This document shows positions 17,190-26,855 of a stretch of 64,000 bases of DNA, piece after piece. Numbering within the stretch: the first letter of the stretch is position 1; the number at the start of each line of letters is the position of its first letter. Source of the stretch: Mycobacterium sp. (lineage in GTDB: Bacteria > Actinomycetota > Actinomycetes > Mycobacteriales > Mycobacteriaceae). A program made the position numbers and the translations under genes. A model generated the notes under the pieces. The model saw only the letters and a program-made list of their open reading frames with translations, was not told the origin of the DNA and did no database searches. Location: NCBI RefSeq assembly GCF_004298145.1, contig NZ_SCRH01000045.1, positions 62,001 through 126,000 of the forward strand, in the 5' to 3' direction.

Positions 17190-20096
17190 GTGACACTTGT
17201 GTCGAACCGCACGTCGACGGCATCCGAGACGAGTATGGATGTGAAACGACCGTTCCTGCCCCGGCTGATCCGGTGGCTTGCGGTGCCGATCATCATCGGC
17301 TGGGTCGCGCTGACCGTCGTCGTGAACATGGTTGCGCCCCAGCTCGAGGTGGTCGGGGAGCGGCACGCGGCGCCGATGGCCCCCATGGATGCGCCATCGA
17401 TGAAAGCGATGATGCGCTTGGGGCACAACTTCAAGGAATTCGACTCCAACAGCACGGTCACGATCGTCCTGGAGGGCCAGCAGGAACTCGGCGCGGCGGC
17501 CCACCGCTATTACGACAGCATCATTAATCAGTTGAAGCAAGATCCCGAGCATGTGCAACACATTCAGGACTTCTGGAGCGATCGGCTGACGGCGGCCGGA
17601 GTCCAAAGTGCCGATGGCAAGGGCGCTTACGTGATGTTGAACCTCGCCGGTGAGCAAGGCACCACGTTGGCGAACGAGTCCGTCGAGGCAGTGCGCAATA
17701 TCGTGGATCGGATGCCGGCACCGCCCGGGGTGAAGGCTTATGTCACCGGCTCGACGGCGCACAGCTATGACGAGTACGTGATCGGCAACGCAAGCATCAA
17801 CAAAATCACTGCGTTCACCCTCGGTGCGATCGCGATCATGTTGTTTCTGGTGTACCGCTCGGTCGCCACCACCCTGATCCAGCTTTTCGTGACACTGATC
17901 GAGTTAGCGGTGTCTCGGGGTGTCATCGCGGTGCTCGGCAATTACGACTTGATGGAGCTCGCGGTATTCGCGACGTCTCTCCTGACGATGTTGGCCATCG
18001 CGGCCGGAACCGATTACGGGATATTCCTGATCGGACGTTATCGAGAGGCGCGCGCGGCCGGTGAGGATCGCGAGGCTGCCTATTACACCACCTTTCACGG
18101 CGTCACTCCCGTCGTGTTGGGTTCGGGTCTGACGATCGCCGGGGCGTCGTATTGTCTTACCTTTACGCGGTTGCCCTGGTTCACCACGATGGGGGTCCCG
18201 GTTGCAATAGGGATGATCGTCGTCGTCGCCGCGGCGCTGACCCTAGGGCCGGCCGTCCTTGTGGTGGCCACCAAATTTGGCCTGTTAGAGCCCAACTTGG
18301 CGCGTCAGGGTCGACTATGGCGGCGGGTCGGTACCGCCGTCGTACGCTGGCCCGCGCCGATTCTGGCCGTCAGCGGGGTGACCGTTCTGGTCGGCATGAT
18401 CGGATTGCCCGGATACAAGACGCTGTACAGCGAGCGCTACTACTTGCCGGACAGCACTCCGGGCAACGTCGGATACGCGGCTGCGCAGCGGCATTTTTCG
18501 GAGGGGCGGCTCAACCCCGACATGTTGATGATCGAGGCCGACCACGACATGCGCAACCCCGCCGACATGCTGGTGCTGGACAGAGTGACCAAAAACGTGC
18601 TGCGCGTCCAGGGCATCGTGATGGTGCAAGGCATCACCCGGCCCCTGGGAATTCCGATCGAGCACAGCTCGATACCGTTTATGAACAGCATGCAAAGCCA
18701 GACGACCATGCAAAACATGGGGTTTTTGAAAGACCGGATGGCCGACATCCTGAAGATGGCCGACGAGCAGCAGGTCACGATCGACTACATGCAGCGGCTG
18801 TACGACATCACGAAGCGGCTGTCCGACGTGACGCACGATACGGCCCGCGACACCGCGGAAACGGCGGCCATTACCGATGAATTGCGGGATCACATCGCAG
18901 ATTTCGACGACCTCGTGCGGCCGATCCGCAGCTACCTGTATTGGGATAAGCACTGCTTCAACATCCCGGTCTGCTGGTCGTTCCGGTCCATCTTCGATGC
19001 CTTCGACGGAGTCGACCAGCTCGATCAGAAGCTGCACGAACTGACAAACGAGATAAGGCGCACCGACACCCTCACCCACGAAATGGCCGAGCTGCTGCCG
19101 CCGATGCTGGCCAGCATGAAAACGACTCGCGGGCTAACCCTGGCGGCGCACAGCACCTTCCAGGCGATGATCAGCCAGATGGAGGCGATGAGCAACACCG
19201 GCATCGCCATGGGGCAGAGTTTTGACGCCGCCAGAAACGACGACTTCTTTTATCTGCCACCGGAGGCCTTCGACAACGCGGAATTTCAGCGGGGCCTGAG
19301 GATGTTCTTGTCACCGGACGGCAAGTCCGCGCGTTTCTTCATCAACCATGAGGGAGATCCCGCTACACCGGAAGGCATTTCGCGAGTTGATGCGGAGCGA
19401 ACCGCGGCACAGCAGGGCCTGAAGCAATCCTCCTTGGCGGGTGCGAAAGTTTACCTCGGCGGTACGGCCGCGACCTATAAGGACATGCACGACGGCAACA
19501 CCTACGACCTGATGATCACCGCGGTGGCCTCGCTCACCCTGATCTTCATGATCATGCTGGTGCTGACTCGAAGCCTCGTCGCCGCGTTCGTCATTGTCGG
19601 CACCGCCGCGAGTTCAATAGCGGCGTCCATCGGACTCTCCGTGCTCATCTGGCAGGATCTCTTCGGTATCAGGCTCCACTTTTCCGTCATGCTTTTCGCG
19701 CTTATCATCTTGCTCGCCGTCGGATCCGACTACAACCTGCTACTGGTCCACCGCATCAGGCACGAGATCCACGCTGGGCTCAAGACCGGCACCATCCGGG
19801 CGATGGCCGGCACCGGTTCGGTGGTCACCTCTGCCGGCCTGGTATTCGCCTTCACGATGGCCTCGATGCTGGGCAGCGACGACCGCATCGTAGCCCAGAT
19901 GGGTGCCACCATCGCATTGGGTCTACTGCTCGACACCCTGATCGTCCGAACGTTGTTCATGCCCTCGATCGCTACCTTGCTGGGCCGCTGGTTCTGGTGG
20001 CCGCAAATTGTCCATCCGCGCGGCACCGACAATGTGCGTCGATCATCATCGCGGTCCGCCGACGTGCAGAGGCAGCCAATGCTGGTGCGGCAGTGA
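17190..20096 (+). CDS. MmpL-family RND transporter
   Basis: About 968 residues with MmpL layout: a cytoplasmic N terminus (RPFLPRLIRWLAVPIIIGW), one helix, a large periplasmic domain, a five-helix bundle containing IAAGTDYGIFLIGRYREAR, a second periplasmic domain rich in helices, and a second bundle with LLAVGSDYNLLLVHRIRHE. The two GTDYG/GSDYN Asp-Tyr pairs are the proton-relay motifs of MmpL proteins. These proteins export lipids or siderophores to the cell envelope. No MmpS gene is adjacent. GTG 17190 is chosen for the GGGG about 7 bases upstream; GTG 17199 and ATG 17235 are alternatives. It probably exports the product of the surrounding pathway. Confidence 0.93.
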   Translation: MTLVSNRTSTASETSMDVKRPFLPRLIRWLAVPIIIGWVALTVVVNMVAPQLEVVGERHAAPMAPMDAPSMKAMMRLGHNFKEFDSNSTVTIVLEGQQELGAAAHRYYDSIINQLKQDPEHVQHIQDFWSDRLTAAGVQSADGKGAYVMLNLAGEQGTTLANESVEAVRNIVDRMPAPPGVKAYVTGSTAHSYDEYVIGNASINKITAFTLGAIAIMLFLVYRSVATTLIQLFVTLIELAVSRGVIAVLGNYDLMELAVFATSLLTMLAIAAGTDYGIFLIGRYREARAAGEDREAAYYTTFHGVTPVVLGSGLTIAGASYCLTFTRLPWFTTMGVPVAIGMIVVVAAALTLGPAVLVVATKFGLLEPNLARQGRLWRRVGTAVVRWPAPILAVSGVTVLVGMIGLPGYKTLYSERYYLPDSTPGNVGYAAAQRHFSEGRLNPDMLMIEADHDMRNPADMLVLDRVTKNVLRVQGIVMVQGITRPLGIPIEHSSIPFMNSMQSQTTMQNMGFLKDRMADILKMADEQQVTIDYMQRLYDITKRLSDVTHDTARDTAETAAITDELRDHIADFDDLVRPIRSYLYWDKHCFNIPVCWSFRSIFDAFDGVDQLDQKLHELTNEIRRTDTLTHEMAELLPPMLASMKTTRGLTLAAHSTFQAMISQMEAMSNTGIAMGQSFDAARNDDFFYLPPEAFDNAEFQRGLRMFLSPDGKSARFFINHEGDPATPEGISRVDAERTAAQQGLKQSSLAGAKVYLGGTAATYKDMHDGNTYDLMITAVASLTLIFMIMLVLTRSLVAAFVIVGTAASSIAASIGLSVLIWQDLFGIRLHFSVMLFALIILLAVGSDYNLLLVHRIRHEIHAGLKTGTIRAMAGTGSVVTSAGLVFAFTMASMLGSDDRIVAQMGATIALGLLLDTLIVRTLFMPSIATLLGRWFWWPQIVHPRGTDNVRRSSSRSADVQRQPMLVRQ

Positions 20097-20137
20097 GTAT
20101 TTCCAGTGCATCATGTCGCACGGTGCCGATGGGACTT

Positions 20138-21736
20138 TTACCCGACAGGCATCGAGACCCGTTCGAGTAGCTCGACTGTGCCGGCGGCGCCGTCGACGCG
20201 GACGCGGTCCCCGTCGCGGAGTAGTTCCGTGCCATGGCGGGTGTTGACCACGGCGGGGATGCCCAATTCACGGGCGACCACGGCCGCATGGCTGACGATT
20301 CCGCCGATATCGACGACGAGTGCTGCCGAGACGAACATGATCGACGCCCAGCTCGGGTCGGTGGTGTGACTGACCAAGATTTCGCCCGGTTCCACTTCGG
20401 CGAAGCTGGGATCGGTCACAATTCGGACCGTGCCCTCGACCTGACCGCCGCTCGCGGCCACGCCTGAGATCACGTCACCGATAGCGGCGCGGCAGGTGTC
20501 GGCGTCAACGGGATCCGGTGTGCCGCGCCATGAATGGGGCAATCGGATGCGCCGGTAGTCCTCGCGGCGGCCCCTTCGGGTCGCAACCAGGTCCCGGGCG
20601 TCTGAGGGCAGCCCCGAGCGCAGTTCCGCCAGCGTGAGGTAGAAGATGTCTTCCGGATCGTCAAGGCGGCCTGCGTCGGAATACAACCTTCCGAGTCGGC
20701 GAGCCGCGGCCCGCGTCACATCGAGCGACTGAACGAAAGCGGCTTTGCCTACGCCGCGCATGGGCAGTGTCCGGGTCGCCAAAGTCAGGATGGCGCGGGC
20801 CGCCGCCCGGTGTGTGCGTGGTAGCGCCCGGATCACCTCACGCTGCATCTGCGGCAGTTGCGCGCGCAGCTGCGCGTTGTGAGCGATCGGGTCTTCGTCG
20901 TCGCCCCGCTCGGCATATGCGACGACCATGCGCCGCAACGGTTCCGGATCCTCGCGCCACACCCTGCTGGCCACCTCACCCTCCAGCGGCCCGTGATATC
21001 CGTGTTCGGCGACGACCTCGTCGATGCCGATCTCACCACGCGACGCGCGCCAGAGATCCTCGACGATGCGCATCTCTGCTCCGCCGGTGCCGCTGAGGGT
21101 GCCGAGGTCGCCGACGCCGGCGCGGGCCACCAACACTGTGAGTGCGTGTGTCACCGGCGTGGTGGCGGCGAACAGCACCAATCCTTGTTGGGTGACCAGG
21201 TGACGGTATCGGGTGGCACCGTCGATCAATGTGGCGCGTGCGGTCGCCTCGTCGGCGGTTGCGACGGCGGAGACGCTGCGCTTCCACCATTCTTTCGTGG
21301 GCTCGGAAAGCGCGCGCATCTCGCGGATCGCGCGGCGAGCCGCGATGGGCATCTTGGCGGCGATGATGGGGTAGCGCCTGCGGGTGGGCGTGAACGTCAT
21401 GGTGTCGGGCACCCGACCGAGAACTCCGGTGATGGCGTCGGGCCCGGTCGTCCCGGGCATGCGATCGCCGACCGTGCCGAGCCACTCCATGCACATCGCT
21501 ATGCGGCCGAGGAAGATTCGGATCACGGGCTCTGTGATCGGGCCACCGCAGTCGCGCTCCGCGCGGGTGAGAATCCCTATTCGAAAGAACATTTCGCGAT
21601 TAGCCGGGTCGCTGCCGGACTCCCAGATGCTCCAGCCGAGCGGACTCGCGACGCCGGGCATGGCTTCGCCGACGTTGTCTGTCGTCCAGTGGGTCGTGGA
21701 CGATCCCGGACAGTGAAGTGGGTCGGTGCCGGTCAT
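20138..21736 (-). CDS. PEP-swivel protein 3 (rifampicin-phosphotransferase-like, no ATP-grasp)
   Basis: A 532-residue member on the minus strand. Family blocks are DNVGEAMPGVASPLGWSIW near residue 20, RRRYPIIAAKMP, EHGYHGPLEGEVASRVWRED, LPMRGVGKAAFVQSLDVTRA, and TTDPSWASIMFVSAALVVDIGGIVSHAAVVAREL (His ~483), ending DRVRVDGAAGTVELLE. It is most similar by eye to the protein at 26856 (same length, WSIW, GPLEGE, SGTGGAEM). It is divergent from lipocalin-like 2 across a 39-base gap holding a perfect inverted repeat, so the two families are again paired. Stand-alone activity would require an external phosphate donor. Confidence 0.8.
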   Translation of the reverse strand: MTGTDPLHCPGSSTTHWTTDNVGEAMPGVASPLGWSIWESGSDPANREMFFRIGILTRAERDCGGPITEPVIRIFLGRIAMCMEWLGTVGDRMPGTTGPDAITGVLGRVPDTMTFTPTRRRYPIIAAKMPIAARRAIREMRALSEPTKEWWKRSVSAVATADEATARATLIDGATRYRHLVTQQGLVLFAATTPVTHALTVLVARAGVGDLGTLSGTGGAEMRIVEDLWRASRGEIGIDEVVAEHGYHGPLEGEVASRVWREDPEPLRRMVVAYAERGDDEDPIAHNAQLRAQLPQMQREVIRALPRTHRAAARAILTLATRTLPMRGVGKAAFVQSLDVTRAAARRLGRLYSDAGRLDDPEDIFYLTLAELRSGLPSDARDLVATRRGRREDYRRIRLPHSWRGTPDPVDADTCRAAIGDVISGVAASGGQVEGTVRIVTDPSFAEVEPGEILVSHTTDPSWASIMFVSAALVVDIGGIVSHAAVVARELGIPAVVNTRHGTELLRDGDRVRVDGAAGTVELLERVSMPVG

Positions 21737-21759
21737 GCTTGCCGAAGCTATCGCAATAT

Positions 21760-21773
21760 TTTACGCTCGTAAA
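21760..21773. promoter_or_regulatory. Perfect palindromic operator in a 39-base divergent gap
   Basis: TTTACG-CT-CGTAAA is a 14-base palindrome with 6-base arms, located between the divergent starts 21736 (-) and 21776 (+). It ends two bases before ATG 21776. A bound repressor would cover both starts. Its arm and spacer layout resembles TTACA-AG-TGTAA at 23430 next to the nearby TetR gene, so that TetR is the natural candidate. Confidence 0.55.
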
Positions 21774-21775
21774 GT

Positions 21776-22651
21776 ATGGGAACCGCGAGGGTGTGGCCGC
21801 TTGCTCAACCGATCCGGGGCGACGATCCGGGCGGCGACGCACCGTGGCGCGACAATGCCTTTCTGTCCTTCTGGGATCCGGCGCGGAATGTCTGCGGCAC
21901 GTTGCACGTCTCCACATCACCCAACAGCGGAGGCAGAAGGGCGCGCTTGAGCTTGAGCGTCGACGGCCTGATGCGCGAGATCATCGAACCGCTCGAGCCG
22001 GGATCGTTCAGCAGCAGGAGCATGTCCTTCGACCTCGGATCCGGCCGCGCCGTGGCCGCCGCGCCGGGTATTGAGCTGGATTTGAAGACGGCTCCGCTCC
22101 TCGCGATCGCCGACTTCCGCTCCAAGGGCGTCATCCCGCGCATGGGCAGCGAACCGCTTCAGCACTTCCAGACCACCGTCGCAGTGTCCGGACACTGCCG
22201 GATCGAGGGACGCGAGACCGCGATCGACGGGCGGGGGATCCGTGACCGCACGTGGGGCCACCGAGACGAATCGGTCAACATCTCCGAATATGTCTGGGTC
22301 TTCGTGGCATTCGCGGACGTGTCGGTGACAGTGATGCGGTTCCTCGGAGACACGGAGCACGATGTTGTCGACGGTTTCGTGCTTGACAAGCATGGGTGCC
22401 GTCCGGTGCAGGGGATGGCGATCACCCGCGATGCCGCGGGGCTGTGCGCCGGCGCGACGCTGAAGCTGGCCGACGGCGAAGTGCTCGAATTGCGCTCGCA
22501 GGGCAGGCGCGCCGGTTTCTGGGTGCCGATGGGGGACGAGCGTGCCGGGCCGGCGATGAGCTGCTTCGACGAATTCGCGTCCTTCACCATGGCCGATGGC
22601 ACCACGGGGTTCGGGCTCGCCGAACATGGTGTGGTGCGCAGGCTGTTCTGA
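21776..22651 (+). CDS. Lipocalin/CrtC-like two-domain protein 2 (DUF7064-type)
   Basis: A 291-residue close relative of the 14470 protein. It has DAPWRDNAFLSFWDPARN near residue 21, GTLHVSTSPNSGGRRARLS, EPLQHFQTTVAVSGHCRIEG at the start of the second barrel, and the motif RDRTWGHRDES near residue 156. The two-barrel arrangement suggests binding or conversion of a hydrophobic molecule. The very short 5' region, with a palindrome ending two bases before ATG 21776, suggests a leaderless or nearly leaderless, repressor-controlled transcript. It is divergently paired with PEP-swivel 3. Confidence 0.68.
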   Translation: MGTARVWPLAQPIRGDDPGGDAPWRDNAFLSFWDPARNVCGTLHVSTSPNSGGRRARLSLSVDGLMREIIEPLEPGSFSSRSMSFDLGSGRAVAAAPGIELDLKTAPLLAIADFRSKGVIPRMGSEPLQHFQTTVAVSGHCRIEGRETAIDGRGIRDRTWGHRDESVNISEYVWVFVAFADVSVTVMRFLGDTEHDVVDGFVLDKHGCRPVQGMAITRDAAGLCAGATLKLADGEVLELRSQGRRAGFWVPMGDERAGPAMSCFDEFASFTMADGTTGFGLAEHGVVRRLF

Positions 22652-22808
22652 CATGTCGAGCGGTGACCACCACCAAGGCCGTGCGTGAGAGGAGACGAAG
22701 GCCGGCGCGCGATCCGGCGGCGGCCGACGCGATGATATGGTGCCCCACACAGTCGATTTCAATCGTCGACCGACTTCGCCGGTGCTATCGGGTCAGTGTC
22801 GCACCGGG

Positions 22809-23417
22809 CTAGGTTCCACCCAACCGGGATTTGCCGGACCGTTGGCGTCCATTGACGTCCTCGCGCAACGAGCGCATCATCATTTCCAGCCCCATATCGA
22901 AGGACGCCGGGGGGTCGGTGCGGCCCGGTTGCTTGGGCCGGAGCCGGTCCAGCAAGGTGTATCCCAGGATGTAACTGGTCAGTGAGCGCAACACGTCCGC
23001 GCTGTGGGCCTGTGACAGGCCCGCCTTGCGCAACGTTGTGATGAGGCCCTGGCGGAAATCGTCGAGCCGCACCATGTCGGCCTCTGCGATGATCAGCTCG
23101 ACCACGCCGGGATGGCGTTTCAGCGTGTCGTGGAAATCGTGCATGGCGGCGCCAATCTGGTCGTCCCAGGCCAGGTTTGGGTCCAGATCGCTGGCAAGCG
23201 GCGCGAGCGCATGCCCGATCATCGCCGCGAGCAGATCGCCCTTGTCCGCGAAGTAGTGATAGGGGGCCATCGCGCTGATCCCCATCTGTCCGGCGAGTTT
23301 GCGCAGGTTCAATGCCGGAAGTCCCTCAGCGTCCACCAATTCCAGAGCGGCCTCGATCACCATTTCGCGGCTCAGCGTAGGTTTCGGGCCGCGACGGCGG
23401 CGCTCATCTGGGGTCAT
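22809..23417 (-). CDS. TetR-family regulator 1
   Basis: A 202-residue TetR protein. The N terminus is basic (DERRRRGPKPTLSREMVIEAALELV), and the helix-turn-helix is LRKLAGQMGISAMAPYHYFADKGDLLAAMI at residues ~40-68. The helical C-terminal ligand domain carries no recognisable ligand signature. It is divergent from the LLM-P450 operon starting at 23534, and TTACA-AG-TGTAA lies 13 bases before its start, so it probably represses itself and that operon. A similar palindrome at 21760 suggests it also controls the PEP-swivel 3 and lipocalin-like 2 pair. Confidence 0.9.
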   Translation of the reverse strand: MTPDERRRRGPKPTLSREMVIEAALELVDAEGLPALNLRKLAGQMGISAMAPYHYFADKGDLLAAMIGHALAPLASDLDPNLAWDDQIGAAMHDFHDTLKRHPGVVELIIAEADMVRLDDFRQGLITTLRKAGLSQAHSADVLRSLTSYILGYTLLDRLRPKQPGRTDPPASFDMGLEMMMRSLREDVNGRQRSGKSRLGGT

Positions 23418-23429
23418 CGAGCTTTCCCT

Positions 23430-23441
23430 TTACAAGTGTAA
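23430..23441. promoter_or_regulatory. Candidate TetR operator TTACA-AG-TGTAA
   Basis: Perfect 5-base arms with a 2-base spacer, 13 bases upstream of the TetR start at 23417 and about 90 bases upstream of the divergent LLM gene. An AT-rich tract with a TGTACA palindrome at 23455-23460 follows. Location between a TetR gene and a divergent operon is the classical place for an autoregulatory operator. Confidence 0.5.
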
Positions 23442-23533
23442 GAATTAGTTTTACTGTACATACCGCGTCAAGGATCGCAGCGCCCCTTCCTCGGTGTGTG
23501 GATATGGGTGCCAAGTGGGTTGTCGAGGTGGCT

Positions 23534-24637
23534 ATGACGATAAACGACGGTGTGATCGGCGAGGTCGCGGACGACCTGAGCGCCTACGTGATTTCGGGTG
23601 CGGTCGGAGCAGTACAGGGTGACGTCGACTACGAGTCAGATGTGCGAACGCCTGCCCTTGGGATCCAAGACGCCGTCGAAGCTGAGAAACTCGGATTCCG
23701 GGCCGTCTTCTTGTCCGAACGATGGGATATCAAGCAGGCTGATGTCATCCTCTCCGGCGCCGCAGCCCTGACATCACGCATCGAGTTGGGTACCGGGATG
23801 GTATGCCCACCAACGCGCCAGCCCTGGCTGATGGCGGCGTTTGCGGCGACGATGCAGGCCTGCTACGGCCCACGTTTCACGCTGGGGCTTGGCCGCGGTA
23901 CCGATGCAATTTGGCATGACATGGGCCTGAAGATGCCGACGTATCGCGAAGTTGCCGACTACGTCGGCATCCTGCGGAGCTTGTGGCGCGGCGAGACGGT
24001 CGACTATGACGGACCGGTTGGCAGATTCCCGGCGCTGGCGTTCTCCGAGGTCGTGCCCGGTCCACAGCCGCCGGTGTGGTTCGGCACGTTCGCCCGGGCC
24101 AAAGGTGCCGCGTTGTTGGCTTCGTCGTTCGACGGGGTGCTGCTGCCACCCGTGCTGACTCCGGAGGCCACGTTCAAAGCGGTGGAACGCATCCGCATCG
24201 CCTGCGAACGAATTGGTAGGGATCCCAGAGAGATCCGGATCTGCCAAGCGGTCATTACCGCGCCCGGGCTGGACGACATCGAGACACGTTCGCTCGCGCA
24301 CGGGCGGGCAGTGGGTTATCTGCAGTACCCGGGCTACGGCGAGACCCTGATCGAGGAGAACGGCTGGGACATGGAGGTGATTCACAAGCTGCGCGCGCAT
24401 CGTCAACTGGCCGCCAACGAGAAGGTGGCGGACCGACTCTTCCACCGCCACCAGTTGTTGGAGCCCGCAAAACTGATCCCTGACGAGTACATGATCGACA
24501 GCTGCGCGATCGGCTCGGTGGACGAGTGCGTCAAGTCGTTACAGCAGTTCCGCGACGCCGGCGCCGACGAGATCGCCACCTACGGGAGCACTCCCGCTCA
24601 GAACGCCGAGTTGATCGAGGCCTGGAGGAACCGATGA
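23534..24637 (+). CDS. LLM-class F420-dependent oxidoreductase A
   Basis: A 367-residue luciferase-like TIM-barrel protein. Typical features are LGFRAVFLSERWDIKQADVILSGAA near residues 54-78, TSRIELGTGMVCPPTRQPWLMAA, GPRFTLGLGRGTD, YVGILRSLWRGETVDYDGP, and IGSVDECVKSLQQFRDAGADEIATYG at the C terminus. The family uses reduced F420 or FMN for hydride transfer; mycobacterial members of this subgroup are predicted F420 enzymes. ATG 23534 follows GAGG by 5 bases. It opens a tight operon: the stop overlaps the P450 start (ATGA). Confidence 0.88.
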   Translation: MTINDGVIGEVADDLSAYVISGAVGAVQGDVDYESDVRTPALGIQDAVEAEKLGFRAVFLSERWDIKQADVILSGAAALTSRIELGTGMVCPPTRQPWLMAAFAATMQACYGPRFTLGLGRGTDAIWHDMGLKMPTYREVADYVGILRSLWRGETVDYDGPVGRFPALAFSEVVPGPQPPVWFGTFARAKGAALLASSFDGVLLPPVLTPEATFKAVERIRIACERIGRDPREIRICQAVITAPGLDDIETRSLAHGRAVGYLQYPGYGETLIEENGWDMEVIHKLRAHRQLAANEKVADRLFHRHQLLEPAKLIPDEYMIDSCAIGSVDECVKSLQQFRDAGADEIATYGSTPAQNAELIEAWRNR

Positions 24638-25878
24638 CCACACAGGACGACCAATACGTCTTCAACCCGCTCGACCCCGAGCTCGCCGTCGACCCGTTCC
24701 CGATCTTTGCGCGGTTGCGCGCGATCGATCCGGTGTTCCACGCCGAAGCGCTCGGCTCGTTCATCGTGACCGCACACGATCCGGCCTGGGAGCTGTTGGC
24801 GCGCAGGGACGGTGATCTCCGTTGGGAACAGTTCCAGCGAATGCGCCACGGTGATGGCGTGGTCGATGAACCGTATTTCACGATCATGGCCGACAGCGTC
24901 CTGATGAAGGCGGGCGAGGACCACACCCGGGTGCGTAGAACATTTCAGCGCAACTTCCGGCCGGGCCTGGTGGACAGCCTTCGACCGGCGATCGCCGATC
25001 GCGCCCACCAACTGATCGACGCATTCACCGATCCCGACGGCGGGCCGGGCCGGGTCGAACTGATGGCTGCCTATGGTTCGCCTCTGCCGCTGTCGGCCAT
25101 CAGCCAGCTTCTGCACGTCCCGCATGAGGACGAGGCCAACATCCACGAGTGGATGCACGGGTTCAAACTCGGTATCCAAATGCTGCCGTTGGACGCCAAT
25201 CAGCTGAAGGTCGCCAACGATTCGATGATCGCGCTGGATAACTACTTCCGCGGTCTGGTGGCCAAGCGGCGCGCCGAGCCAGAGGACGACTTGGTCAATA
25301 GCATGATCGCCGAAGCCGACGACGGCACGCTGACCGAAGACGAACTCATCGCCAACCTGTGGAGCATCTATGTCGGCGGCCACGACACCAGCGCGCTGTC
25401 CATCTGCAACGCGATGGCGACGCTGTTGGGCCACCCGGAGCAACTCGCCGCGCTCCAATCGGATATGTCGTTGCTGCCCAATGCGGTCCAGGAGATTCTG
25501 CGGCACGTCGGGACCGTGCACGGCACGCACCGGCTGCTGACCGAGGACATCGAGCTGGGCGGCCACCACATTCCTGCCGACACGCCGATCATGGTTTATC
25601 TGTCCGCGGCCAATCACGACGAAGGCTGGTGTCCGCACGCGGAGTCCTTCGACATCACCCGCGACGTGCCATCCGATCATCTCGCGTTCGGCCACGGCCC
25701 ACACAAGTGTCCGGGACAGCACATGGCCCGTGCGGTGATCGGCATCGCCGTCGAGGCACTGCTTTCCCGGTTGCGTGGACTGCGGATCGAAGAGCTCGAG
25801 TGGGAGCGCGACGCGCTGCTGTTCCGTGGTCCCGAAAAGCTGGTGCTGGCCTGGGATTCGAGCCAGGCTCGAGCATGA
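24634..25878 (+). CDS. Cytochrome P450
   Basis: A 414-residue bacterial class I P450. The I-helix oxygen-activation motif is GGHDTSA, the K-helix ExxR is in EILRHV, and the haem ligand is Cys359 in FGHGPHKCPG. This is a soluble monooxygenase needing ferredoxin and ferredoxin reductase; the ferredoxin at 493 is the only candidate in the window. The substrate is not predictable, but neighbours suggest a hydrophobic one. The start overlaps the LLM stop and its own stop overlaps the lipocalin-like start (ATGA both times), so stoichiometric co-expression is likely. Confidence 0.95.
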   Translation: MTTQDDQYVFNPLDPELAVDPFPIFARLRAIDPVFHAEALGSFIVTAHDPAWELLARRDGDLRWEQFQRMRHGDGVVDEPYFTIMADSVLMKAGEDHTRVRRTFQRNFRPGLVDSLRPAIADRAHQLIDAFTDPDGGPGRVELMAAYGSPLPLSAISQLLHVPHEDEANIHEWMHGFKLGIQMLPLDANQLKVANDSMIALDNYFRGLVAKRRAEPEDDLVNSMIAEADDGTLTEDELIANLWSIYVGGHDTSALSICNAMATLLGHPEQLAALQSDMSLLPNAVQEILRHVGTVHGTHRLLTEDIELGGHHIPADTPIMVYLSAANHDEGWCPHAESFDITRDVPSDHLAFGHGPHKCPGQHMARAVIGIAVEALLSRLRGLRIEELEWERDALLFRGPEKLVLAWDSSQARA

Positions 25879-26849
25879 GCGCATCGTTGGCCCCGCCGCA
25901 GGGACTGGAGCCGGAGCGCGAGTTCCCGGCGCAGAGTTATCCCGACAACATCCCCCTGTGGACCGAGAATTACTGCTTCGTCGCCTACGATCCCAGCAGC
26001 CAAGTGGGGTTGTGGACCCATCTCGGCCGCGCCCCTTTCGATTCCACGTTATGGCGCGAGCTGTCGATTGTGTACCTGCCCGACGGCGAACGACTCGTCA
26101 ACAAGGGCTATGGCCGCGGCCAGACGCCGAGAGGCCCCGGGGGAGCGACCATGGCCTTCCAGTGTGTCGAGCCGTTCCGGCAGTGGCGGATGAGTCGTGA
26201 CGGAGGCTCGATCCGGACCACGGTGGGCCAGCTGTATCACGGCATGGTCACCGACCAGCGCCACGAACGCGTCGGGTTCGATGTCACCCTGGACTGCTTT
26301 GGGGGAGTCTGGGATTGGGGCGAGGTCGAAGATGCCCACAAGTGGGGCAAACTGCACTACGAGCAGCTCGTCGGTGTCAAGGGCACGATCAGCATTGGGG
26401 GGCAGTCGATTCCGTTCGATGGCCAGGGCCTGCGTGATCACACCAGTGGCGCAAGGGACTTCACCACCTTCGCCAGCCACATCTGGTCCTGGGCGAATTT
26501 CCCCAGCGGCCGCGGATTTATTCTGCTGCACCTCGTGGTCAACGGTCAGTACCTGACTCGTGCTGTGGTCCAGGAGAACGGTACGTTGACCGCAGTAGAC
26601 CTGCGTAATTCGCCGGTATTGACCGACCGTTCCCAACACGCTGATCCCTACGTGCTCGAGCTGGGCGAGCATCGGATCAACGCGGAGATCCTGCACCCAT
26701 TCCCGAACGGTTTTGACGGCCCCAACGATATTTGCATCGGCTATGACCCGTCCGTCACGGCGACCGCGAACTTCGAGAACCTGTCGCGGTTCGAGTGGGA
26801 CGGTGAAGTCGGCTACGGCCACACCGAGCGTTCAATCAAAATCGGGTAA
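25875..26849 (+). CDS. Lipocalin/CrtC-like two-domain protein 3 (DUF7064-type)
   Basis: A 324-residue member of the six-copy family, translationally coupled to the P450. It has IPLWTENYCFVAYDPSSQVG near residue 26 (first strands), a GRGQTPRGPGG loop, EQLVGVKGTISIGGQSIPFD at the start of the second barrel and the family motif in a variant form, RDHTSGARDF (Trp replaced by Ser). The N-terminal half is the most divergent among the paralogues. PEP-swivel 4 starts 6 bases downstream. Its place between P450 and PEP-swivel suggests it handles the P450 product, but this is inference. Confidence 0.65.
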   Translation: MSASLAPPQGLEPEREFPAQSYPDNIPLWTENYCFVAYDPSSQVGLWTHLGRAPFDSTLWRELSIVYLPDGERLVNKGYGRGQTPRGPGGATMAFQCVEPFRQWRMSRDGGSIRTTVGQLYHGMVTDQRHERVGFDVTLDCFGGVWDWGEVEDAHKWGKLHYEQLVGVKGTISIGGQSIPFDGQGLRDHTSGARDFTTFASHIWSWANFPSGRGFILLHLVVNGQYLTRAVVQENGTLTAVDLRNSPVLTDRSQHADPYVLELGEHRINAEILHPFPNGFDGPNDICIGYDPSVTATANFENLSRFEWDGEVGYGHTERSIKIG

Positions 26850-26855
26850 AGACGC

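Noticed and set aside
24598..25884. 428-codon minus-strand frame opposite the P450
   Set aside because: It is antisense to a P450 with all catalytic motifs and shows no recognisable domain; long antisense frames are common at this GC content.
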